From: GCA-2715645 sp042095375
GTDB lineage: Bacteria; Bacteroidota; Bacteroidia; Cytophagales; MED-G16
Reading direction: 5' to 3'
Assembly (NCBI GenBank): GCA_042095375.1
Contig: JBELBJ010000004.1
Location: 1 to 64,000, forward strand
Length of the DNA stretch: 64,000 nucleotides
The notes beneath the pieces are model-generated. The model searched no databases, was not told the DNA's origin, and was given only the letters and a program-made list of their open reading frames with translations. Of this stretch, positions 52,413-60,020 are shown piece by piece. How positions within the stretch are numbered: the first letter of the stretch is position 1; each line of letters starts with the position of its first letter. The translations under genes were made by a program, and so were the position numbers.

Positions 52413-53723
52413 CTATTTATTTGTATTCAAATAATAAGCTCTGTAAAATGAAAAATTACTTGAAAGATTCCAAAGTATTTTTCCACTAATATCAGTTATA
52501 ACAATTTTATTGTTAGTTGAACTACAAAATAAAAGTTTGTTTTTATCAATCATATAAACACTTCCTTGTTTAAAAGAAAATAAATTTTTTGGTAACTCAA
52601 CAGAGTTTAATAGTTTAAATTGATCATTCTCCATTGAAAAAATAAGAGCTCGTGATATCATTCGTTCTTTTCTACTTCCATTGTCAAATAATAAAAAAGT
52701 ATCTCTACCTATTTCATGAATAGCATGTTGAGCATAAAAAAAAGAAGATGCTTCAATGGGAATTTCAGCATTAAGTCCAAGCTTCCATAGTATTTTACCA
52801 TTTTTAGAATCAATCTTCCACAACTGATTCAAATTTCTGAAAGATAAAATATAATTGTTATCATAAGTTATTCCAATTCCATTTCCATGTGTCCAATCTT
52901 TTTTTAATAAATTTATATTTTCATAAGAAAGAGGATCTTCATGGTCAAAAACATTCCATTCCCATACCAAATTTCCTGTAGAATCATAAACAACTAAGCC
53001 ATCTCCTTTTATAGAATCATATTGTAATCCACCAAAATTAGATAAATCAAACTCTTTATATTCATATGTTAATGCAACAATATTATTATTAACATCTTTT
53101 GTTAACTCATGATGTAAATTTTTATCATTTGTATTTACTTTTAGCAAAGTATCACCGTCAAAAGTAATTTCATAGATTAAAGAAGGGTTATATAAAGATA
53201 AATATGAATCAAAAGAAGATATATCAAATGGTCTTGAAAATGATGTATCTGATTTTTGATACCAAACAACATTAGCATTATGGTCTAATAACAATTGAAT
53301 ACCAGGGTCCATTTGGGTTCTTAAAAAAATATACCCATCAAATTCAAATTCATTTTGTTTGGTAAGTGAGAAATTAGGAATAATATCAGGTAATCTTTCA
53401 GTGAAAAAAGAAATTGTATCACTTTTTAATTTATAATTACCTGAGTTATAATGAATTAAAAATGAATACTCAGATTCAGGTTTTAAATACAGTAATGAAA
53501 TTTCATGAATTAAATTATCGTTAGAATTTACAGAGTAAGAAATAGAATTGGTCCCATTAATCCAATAAGAAATAAATGCATCACTATTCTTTGATGTTTT
53601 AAAAGAAATTTTTTTTTGTAATAAATTAAATGAAGGTGTTTCAATACTTATTGAAATGATTTTGTTTTCAAATAAGGAACAAGAAGAAATAAAAATAAAA
53701 ATAAATAGGAAATTAAATTTCAT
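52413..53723 (-). CDS. Arylsulfotransferase (ASST)-like lipoprotein
   Basis: A 436 aa exported lipoprotein: hydrophobic signal ending in FISSC with lipidated C15. After an Ig/FN3-like N-terminal part (about 22-110), repeated blade sequences such as NVVWYQK, NLVWEWNVFD, GKILWKLG and GKILWNLSS indicate the beta-propeller of the PAPS-independent arylsulfotransferase superfamily. Conserved-looking active-site candidates are H204/H205 (LHHELTKD), H279 (DWTHGNGIG), R296 and H333 (AQHAIHE). ASST enzymes move sulfate from a phenolic sulfate ester to another phenol. It starts directly after the T tract of the terminator at 53724-53761, and ChrA follows 75 bp later. Confidence 0.75.
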   Translation of the reverse strand: MKFNFLFIFIFISSCSLFENKIISISIETPSFNLLQKKISFKTSKNSDAFISYWINGTNSISYSVNSNDNLIHEISLLYLKPESEYSFLIHYNSGNYKLKSDTISFFTERLPDIIPNFSLTKQNEFEFDGYIFLRTQMDPGIQLLLDHNANVVWYQKSDTSFSRPFDISSFDSYLSLYNPSLIYEITFDGDTLLKVNTNDKNLHHELTKDVNNNIVALTYEYKEFDLSNFGGLQYDSIKGDGLVVYDSTGNLVWEWNVFDHEDPLSYENINLLKKDWTHGNGIGITYDNNYILSFRNLNQLWKIDSKNGKILWKLGLNAEIPIEASSFFYAQHAIHEIGRDTFLLFDNGSRKERMISRALIFSMENDQFKLLNSVELPKNLFSFKQGSVYMIDKNKLLFCSSTNNKIVITDISGKILWNLSSNFSFYRAYYLNTNK

Positions 53724-53761
53724 AATAAAAAAAAGGTAATGATATTTCTACCATTACCTTT
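53724..53761 (-). terminator. Intrinsic terminator after the SusCD operon
   Basis: On the minus strand AAAGGTAATG (53761-53752), a 10-nt loop and CATTACCTTT (53741-53732) form a 10-bp stem followed by a T tract to 53726. It lies 25 bp after the last gene of the SusCD operon and ends right at the ATG of the ASST-like gene (53723). Confidence 0.8.
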
Positions 53762-53786
53762 AATTATATAATATACGTACTAATAG

Positions 53787-54731
53787 TTAGTTACTCAAAT
53801 CTGGCCAGTCTTTATCTGATCTTGTAAGATACACTTCTCCAGCTTCACCATAGTCATTAGACCAATCTATGTACATTACTTTTTTATCTGCCTGTCTAGT
53901 GACAGCAGCAAAAGCATATACCTCTCCCCATTGAGAAGAGCCCACAGATGATAAAACTCCACATGCATCTTGGTTTTTAAGTGTACCTGCAGGTACTGAA
54001 GAGTATCCTACAGCTTTATAAGCTCCATAAGAGAAATCTCCTCCTTTAACAGGGTAAAGATTACCTTCAGGAGTAGATGTCCACTCAAAATTACCAGAAG
54101 TAGCCTGTCCTGCTCCCGGCCAATTGGCACCAGCTTTCGCTTGTCCAGTTGATGAGAACGTTCCAGCCAAATCAGAAGGACATACAATAGATATGTCTTT
54201 CTGGAATAACGCACTAAACGGTGATGATGATTCAAGGTTAGAATCAGTTGTCGCTGCATCGTAAGTAGTACCATCTTTCATGGTAAGAACCATGTGATAA
54301 CGGTATTTACTACCTCCATCAATATCCGCAGCACCTTGACCTAAAAGGGTCATGGTTGCAGCAAAACCAATTTCGATAGTAGAACTTAAGTATCCGTCAG
54401 AATTAGTAGCAAAAGCCGAAGCATCGATAGTAGCCATAGCTTTTTTAGCTACGTTCTTCGCACCTTTCGTCTTTGTATCCATATATTCAACAGAAATTGC
54501 ATACGACGCAATATCCTTACCTTTGTTTTTGTCATAGTATTCTACTTCTAAAGTAACTTTAGAACCAGCTTGATCAAAAAAATTGAATTCACCAGTTTGA
54601 CTCATCAAACGAGCATAACCACCTGTTGTCATTGTACCATACTCTTCAAAAGGAAGATCAGGGTCTCCACAAGATACCACTGCTGCAACTGTTACAAACA
54701 ATGATAAAAATAGTTTTTTAAGATTTTTCAT
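53787..54731 (-). CDS. Surface lipoprotein of unknown function in a SusCD operon
   Basis: I do not recognise the family. The 314 aa protein has a signal peptide ending in AAVVSC (C21). The stretch after the Cys (GDPDLPFEEYG) is acidic, as in the export signal that sends Bacteroidota lipoproteins to the cell surface. The rest is rich in Gly, Ser, Thr and aromatic residues and probably beta-sandwich. Two Cys remain in the mature chain (SIVCPSDLAG, QDACGVLSS) and may pair. It lies 19 bp after susD, in the place where SusE/SusF-like ligand-binding lipoproteins occur, so a binding role at the cell surface is a reasonable guess. It has the same GC-richer composition as susC and susD. Confidence 0.8.
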   Translation of the reverse strand: MKNLKKLFLSLFVTVAAVVSCGDPDLPFEEYGTMTTGGYARLMSQTGEFNFFDQAGSKVTLEVEYYDKNKGKDIASYAISVEYMDTKTKGAKNVAKKAMATIDASAFATNSDGYLSSTIEIGFAATMTLLGQGAADIDGGSKYRYHMVLTMKDGTTYDAATTDSNLESSSPFSALFQKDISIVCPSDLAGTFSSTGQAKAGANWPGAGQATSGNFEWTSTPEGNLYPVKGGDFSYGAYKAVGYSSVPAGTLKNQDACGVLSSVGSSQWGEVYAFAAVTRQADKKVMYIDWSNDYGEAGEVYLTRSDKDWPDLSN

Positions 54732-54750
54732 AATATTAAAAATTTAAAAA

Positions 54751-56475
54751 TTAGTTATGCGCACCGCCATTTGTATCCCAGAAAACAGTTGTTGTCATTG
54801 CTTGCTGGGTAGCATTAGCATTTAAATTCACATAATCAGATGGATAAGGGAATAAACGCGGGAAATCTCCATTTCCAGCTTCTCTTGTCCATTGTAACTC
54901 AGATCCTTTAGCATTCATTGGCTTACCAGTTCTTCTCATAGCATTCCATGCCTCATTTCCATTACCCCAAAGAGCTAATCTAAACTCCTTAACAACAATA
55001 TTCAACTTATCTGCAGAAGCATCGTAAGAAGCTAAAACAGATTTAGTATAGTTGTCAACACTTCTCTGAAAGTTAGTAAGATCACCTGCTCCAGTTGTAG
55101 CTGCAGCAGCATCAATATCTCCACCAATTCTCTCAGAAGTAGCTTTAACATAAGCCATTGAGTGAGCTATAGCAGAATCAAGATGAACTTTAGCGTCTTC
55201 ACCAGTACCTAAGGTAAGAGCAGCTTCTGCTCTCATAAAGTGAACAAAAGAAGAAGTAAGTATTGGATCAATACCATCACCTCCAGCTCCTGTAGTTCCT
55301 TTCTTCCAAGTGTCACTTTCACCTAAACCGTTAGCTTGATTACCCGTATCATATTCACCTCCAGCAGGATATATACCTGGAGCAGTTCTTTTCTGCCCAT
55401 CTGGTGGAATACCATCGTTATTACCATGGTCTCTACCCCAATACCCTCTAGCATTTGAAGCATTAATATGAGTTGTATTACTAGCTAAACAATAAGGCCA
55501 TTCAGTATCAACACCATAAGCATTAGTATACTGATAGTAATGACCAGGTCTATCGTTAGTTACACAATCTAATGTGAACTGATTTTCATCAGCAGCATCT
55601 AAATCCTGTCTTTTAAAGTAAAACCTTAATCTTGGATCTACAACAGCCTTCTCCTCCATCATCTCCCACATAAAATAGTTAGAAAGATAACTCCAAGAAC
55701 CACTCTCATAAGCACCTGAGTACCATGGATGTCTTGAATTAGGATTAGATCTGTTTGAACCATATTGGAAAACAAAGTTCTCATCATGTGAGTCAATTAC
55801 ACCTGCAGCAACTGCAGCAGTAACGCCAGCACCATCGCCTTTAGCAAGAGCTAAACGCATTTCCATAGTGTTAGCTAATGTAACCCAATTTGCTTTACTT
55901 CCGCCGTAGAAAATATCTACTTTAGGAGATCCAATTGAAGCAGCGTCATTAAGATGAGCTTTTGCTTCAGATAAAAGTGTTCCAACAACAGTATAAAGAG
56001 CTGAAGCATCGTCTGCTTTTGGACTTGGATTGTCAACTCCTTGGAATGCCTCAGAATAAGGGACATTACCAAAAGTATCAACCAAGCTTTGAAGCACATA
56101 TGCTTTCATAATCTTTGCAGCACCTACATGGAAGAATTGCTTCTTCTCAGTAGCAAGTGCATTCATAGCATCTATATCTGGGAATAAACTGGCATAAGCC
56201 ATATTCCATCTCCAGTTAAATCCATTAGGACTGTAAGCAGATTGGTAATTGTTACCAAACATCGCCGTCATCCTAGCTAGTTGCATTCCAGTACCTTGAG
56301 TACCATTAAAATATGAAGCAAACATAACTTGAATCTGATTGAAATATAGATCAACATCTGCGTTAGCAGCTGTAACAGCATTAGGATTATCTAATTGGTC
56401 TAAATCTGTTAAATCACAAGAAAAACCAATGAAGATGAATGCAAACAATAATGATATTTTATTTAAGTATTTCAT
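54751..56475 (-). CDS. SusD/RagB-family nutrient-binding lipoprotein
   Basis: Surface lid of a SusCD uptake complex. The 574 aa begin with a lipoprotein signal (GFSC, C20) followed by an acidic DLTDLDQLDNPN stretch. Features of the SusD-like_2 type are FNQIQVMFASYFNGTQG, YVLQSLVDTFGNVPYSEAFQ (TPR-like scaffold), SKANWVTLANTMEMRLALA, and the C-terminal EFRLALWGNGNEAWNAMRRT. An insert with DRPGHYYQYTNAYG and two clustered Cys (LDCVTN, WPYCLAS) may shape the binding pocket. It lies 20 bp after susC. The ligand, glycan or peptide, cannot be assigned. Confidence 0.93.
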   Translation of the reverse strand: MKYLNKISLLFAFIFIGFSCDLTDLDQLDNPNAVTAANADVDLYFNQIQVMFASYFNGTQGTGMQLARMTAMFGNNYQSAYSPNGFNWRWNMAYASLFPDIDAMNALATEKKQFFHVGAAKIMKAYVLQSLVDTFGNVPYSEAFQGVDNPSPKADDASALYTVVGTLLSEAKAHLNDAASIGSPKVDIFYGGSKANWVTLANTMEMRLALAKGDGAGVTAAVAAGVIDSHDENFVFQYGSNRSNPNSRHPWYSGAYESGSWSYLSNYFMWEMMEEKAVVDPRLRFYFKRQDLDAADENQFTLDCVTNDRPGHYYQYTNAYGVDTEWPYCLASNTTHINASNARGYWGRDHGNNDGIPPDGQKRTAPGIYPAGGEYDTGNQANGLGESDTWKKGTTGAGGDGIDPILTSSFVHFMRAEAALTLGTGEDAKVHLDSAIAHSMAYVKATSERIGGDIDAAAATTGAGDLTNFQRSVDNYTKSVLASYDASADKLNIVVKEFRLALWGNGNEAWNAMRRTGKPMNAKGSELQWTREAGNGDFPRLFPYPSDYVNLNANATQQAMTTTVFWDTNGGAHN

Positions 56476-56495
56476 AATTTATAAATTTAAAATAA

Positions 56496-59400
56496 TTAAA
56501 ATGTGAAACTTAATGTTGCACCATACTTCTTAGATGTAGGACCAGTAGTACGGTCGAAACCTTTACCATTACCTACTCCTAAACTTAATACTTCCGGATC
56601 CATATTAGAAGATGAAGGGAAATTATAAGCTAGATGCCATAAGTTTTGACCTGAAATAGTAAGACTAGCACGTCCAAAAGGCGTACCATTTAACCAGCTT
56701 TTTGGTGCTACTAAAGAAAGAGAAATTTCTCTTAATCTAATAGTTGAAGCATCAAAAATTCTGTTTTCGTCATACCATACTCCAGTATCTCTCCAGTAGT
56801 GAGCGTTCGGTGTTACTTGAACCTTATTAGGGTTACCATCTTTATCAACACCAGAAACTACTACAGGAACAAATCTGTCAAAACCAGTAGATTCTAAAAT
56901 ACCTCTACCTGTAAGTGTAGATGCAGTACCTCCCCAAATATCACCACCAACGGTGTGATCAACTTGAGCTCTTAAAGTAATCCACTTGTAAGAGATAGTA
57001 TTTGTTACATTTACTACATAATCAGGATTAGGGTCTCCAATAAAACCGTCAGAACCAGCATATTGATAGATACCAGCAGATGAAGTTACAGGTGAATAAT
57101 CTTTCCTTTTATCGTAAGGAATATCTTCAACCGTAGTATTAGGATCTGTGTAATATCTCAATATTGGTGCTCCCCATATCATATTATATGGAAGACCAGG
57201 CTTTGCAAAATTACCTAAGAAAGATGCACCAGCTATCAATACTTGATCAATACCATCTGCAATTTTTGTAACCTCACTTCTATTTAAAGTAAAGTTCGCA
57301 GAAATATCCCAAGTAAAGTTTTGGGTTTGTACTGGAATTACATTAACAATTGCCTCTATACCTTTATTATTAATGGCAGCAGAGTTAACTGTAGATGAAG
57401 TATATCCAGTTGAAGGGTCTAATTCAAGATCAATAATAAGATCTTCTGAATCTTTAGAATATAAAGAAACATCGATACCTATTCTGTTTTTCCAGAATCT
57501 ACCTTCAATCCCAAGTTCTAATTCCTTGTGAATTTCTGGTTTCAAATTAGGGTTTGCATAAAAGTTACTAACAGCATTTGAGTTCATAATAGTACCTGAA
57601 GCAGTTTGAAACAATTTAGTATATGTATCAAGAGTTCCCCTTGTTGAATAAGGAGAAGGGTAACCTGCAGATGTACCATAACCAACTCTAACTTTTAAAT
57701 AGTTAAGCATATCACTTGTAAGTCCTGCAGCTTCAAACGGAAGTACCGATATAGAAGCAGAAGGATACAATACAGCTCTGTTTTCAGGCTCTAAGGTTGA
57801 AGTCCAGTCATTTCTAGCTGAAGCAGATAAAAATGCCCAATCTTGATAACCAAGAGATATGTTTGCAAAAGCACCATAAGTGTTTTCAGCAAAAACATAT
57901 GAAGAAGCAGTAGTTGTAATAAAGTTATTGTGTGTAAATAAGTTATACACAAATTGCTCTGTACTATTTATTGTATGTCTTTCGTATTCTATTGACTTAA
58001 GGTTAGCTCCTACTAGGAAATCTAAATCTAAATCAGCAGACAATTCGACAGCACCATTAAGATTTAATTGTTGATCAGTTATAGTGTTAGATCGGTTAGA
58101 GGTTTGATACTCTCCGTCAGGTCTTTGAGGACCTCCTTTATTAACTCTATAATTTTTCATCATATTATAATGGTCAATTCCAAGTCTATAAGTAACATTT
58201 AAAAAGTCAGCTATTTCATAGCTAAGCGCGATGTTACCAATAAATCTTTCAATATTATCTCTATCAGAAGTATTATCTATCGTCCAATAAGGATGTTGGA
58301 TAATATTATCAGGTCTATAGTAAACACTACTATTATCAGTAGGGTTTGTATTTGGTAAGCCAGTTAAACTCCAACTTCTAGGAGTATAAAGAACATTACT
58401 AAATAAAGAAGGACCCGAAGGGTTCGAACTATAAATAGGAGAAGACATCGGCTTCATGGTCTCCGACTGTATATAATTAAAAGTCGAATTAATTTTAAGA
58501 CCATTTGAAAGCTGAGTACTAGACCCTAGAGAGAAATTATGTTTCGTATAATTGTTATTAGGAACATAACCTTCATCTCTTGTCCATCCATAGTTAGCTT
58601 TAATGCTAGAGTTAGAACCAACATTAGCAGCAATTCCAATTGAAGAATTCTTTTGGCTTCCTTGTACAAAGAAATTTTGAAGATTGTCATATGCTTGATA
58701 TGGCCATCTTGCGCCAACTAATTCAGGAAAAGCAGCATTTAATGCTGATCTATCATATGGATGACCTATAGTCCCATTCTCATCAACTCCATTTTTACCA
58801 TTCCTTGCGTAAGCACCGCCTGACAAAGGAGCACCCCAGTTACTAAAAGCACCTGAAGCGTAATTTTGCCATCCGTTACCCCAGTTATCTTGATCATCAG
58901 GCATACTAGCTACCTCATTTACAAAATAAGATTGATTGAATGATACTTCTACTTTCTTATTATTAGATGGGCCTGCACCAGAACCGGTTTTTGTTGTAAT
59001 AAGAATTACACCGTTTCTTCCAGCCTCACCATATAAAACAGTTGCAGCAAGTCCTTTCAAGACACTTACATCTGCTACGTTATTAGGATCAAGATCAAGA
59101 AATCTACTTGAAGATGTAGAACCCCCACTAGAAAAACTTCTATCTGCAAAGGTAGAAGCATCTATAGGAACACCATCTAAAACAAATAGTGGTTGGTTCG
59201 AACCAGAAATAGAAGAATAACCTCTAATAATGATGTTCGTACCTGTTCCAACAATACCACTTGTAGAAGTGATATCAACTCCTGGAACCTTTCCTCTTAA
59301 TAAACGTGCGATGTCGGCCTCAGGTCTAGCCTCAAGCTGTTCACCACCAACTGAAGTTACCGCATAACCTAATGCAGCCTTCTCTTTAGTGATACCCAAT

Positions 59401-59720
59401 GCAGTTACAACAACCTCCTGAAGTTCTTCAACATCAGAACTCATAACCACATCTATCACTGATCTAGTACCTACCTCAATTTCTTGAGCAGAAAGACCAA
59501 TGAACGAAAACACTAGGACACCACCATCGGTAGGCACATCTAACTTGAAGTTTCCATCAATGTCAGTTGTTGTACCTGTTGTAGTACCCTGCAGGATTAC
59601 GTTAACACCTGGAAGTCCACTACCGTCTTCTTCCGATGAAACCGTACCTGATATAGTTCTGTCTTGGGCCCACAAATTGGTAGCCAAAAACAAGAAACTA
59701 ACTAGTAAAATTCTCAACAT
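56496..59720 (-). CDS. SusC/RagA-family TonB-dependent outer-membrane receptor
   Basis: Outer-membrane barrel that imports substrate captured by SusD, powered by TonB. The 1074 aa have a signal peptide (cut near NLWAQ|DR, residue ~19), a carboxypeptidase-regulatory-like domain (RTISGTVSSEEDGSGLPGVN), a TonB-box-like VEELQEVVVTALG, a plug (ADIARLLRGKVPGVDITSTS, IIIRGYSSISG, PLFVLDGVPID) and a long beta-barrel ending in YGATLSFTF. It leads the operon susC-susD-lipoprotein. It is preceded by a 300-bp region with a terminator and poly-T stems. Confidence 0.96.
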   Translation of the reverse strand: MLRILLVSFLFLATNLWAQDRTISGTVSSEEDGSGLPGVNVILQGTTTGTTTDIDGNFKLDVPTDGGVLVFSFIGLSAQEIEVGTRSVIDVVMSSDVEELQEVVVTALGITKEKAALGYAVTSVGGEQLEARPEADIARLLRGKVPGVDITSTSGIVGTGTNIIIRGYSSISGSNQPLFVLDGVPIDASTFADRSFSSGGSTSSSRFLDLDPNNVADVSVLKGLAATVLYGEAGRNGVILITTKTGSGAGPSNNKKVEVSFNQSYFVNEVASMPDDQDNWGNGWQNYASGAFSNWGAPLSGGAYARNGKNGVDENGTIGHPYDRSALNAAFPELVGARWPYQAYDNLQNFFVQGSQKNSSIGIAANVGSNSSIKANYGWTRDEGYVPNNNYTKHNFSLGSSTQLSNGLKINSTFNYIQSETMKPMSSPIYSSNPSGPSLFSNVLYTPRSWSLTGLPNTNPTDNSSVYYRPDNIIQHPYWTIDNTSDRDNIERFIGNIALSYEIADFLNVTYRLGIDHYNMMKNYRVNKGGPQRPDGEYQTSNRSNTITDQQLNLNGAVELSADLDLDFLVGANLKSIEYERHTINSTEQFVYNLFTHNNFITTTASSYVFAENTYGAFANISLGYQDWAFLSASARNDWTSTLEPENRAVLYPSASISVLPFEAAGLTSDMLNYLKVRVGYGTSAGYPSPYSTRGTLDTYTKLFQTASGTIMNSNAVSNFYANPNLKPEIHKELELGIEGRFWKNRIGIDVSLYSKDSEDLIIDLELDPSTGYTSSTVNSAAINNKGIEAIVNVIPVQTQNFTWDISANFTLNRSEVTKIADGIDQVLIAGASFLGNFAKPGLPYNMIWGAPILRYYTDPNTTVEDIPYDKRKDYSPVTSSAGIYQYAGSDGFIGDPNPDYVVNVTNTISYKWITLRAQVDHTVGGDIWGGTASTLTGRGILESTGFDRFVPVVVSGVDKDGNPNKVQVTPNAHYWRDTGVWYDENRIFDASTIRLREISLSLVAPKSWLNGTPFGRASLTISGQNLWHLAYNFPSSSNMDPEVLSLGVGNGKGFDRTTGPTSKKYGATLSFTF

Positions 59721-59863
59721 AAGTATATTTAGTTTAAGTTGATAAAATATTTAACATAAAATTAACCTCTAAAAATAAACAATTTTCCTTCCAAACGGAA
59801 AAAAACGGTAAAATTAATAGAAGTAAATAAAAAACCCCTAAAAGGCAAAAAACCCTTTAAAGG

Positions 59864-59895
59864 ACAAAAAAGGCTAAAAATTCTATTTTAGCCTT
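59864..59895 (-). terminator. Intrinsic terminator after the OmpA-family gene
   Basis: On the minus strand AAGGCTAAAA (59895-59886), a 6-nt loop and TTTTAGCCTT (59879-59870) form a 10-bp stem that runs into a T tract to 59866. It lies 125 bp after the stop of the OmpA-family gene and 143 bp before the susC ATG. It may end the lepA-folD-ompA transcript or act in the susC leader. Confidence 0.75.
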
Positions 59896-59919
59896 AAATA
59901 TTTTGTAATTAAATCGAGT

Positions 59920-59927
59920 CAAATATA
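59920..59927 (-). promoter_or_regulatory. Possible -7 element for susC
   Basis: TATATTTG on the minus strand is the only exact TAnnTTTG match in the susC upstream region. The next TTTG is 31 bp further, too far for a normal -33. If real, the susC transcript would have a ~200-nt leader containing the terminator hairpin. Confidence 0.3.
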
Positions 59928-60020
59928 AAGAAGAATTTGATATTTTAGTAATTATTAACAAATATTTAACTTGATGTTAAGAAGGTGTTAAATCCTAAAT
60001 CCAGTTATTATTAAAAATAA

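Larger units (their letters stand above)
59721..60020. other. 300-bp intergenic region before susC
   Basis: This is the longest gene-free stretch of the window. It holds a terminator (59864-59895) and, between 59830 and 59870, three minus-strand T runs separated by short G/C-rich segments that can pair in more than one way. A single -7-type match lies at 59920-59927. I see no ORF and no tRNA-like fold. Confidence 0.8.
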
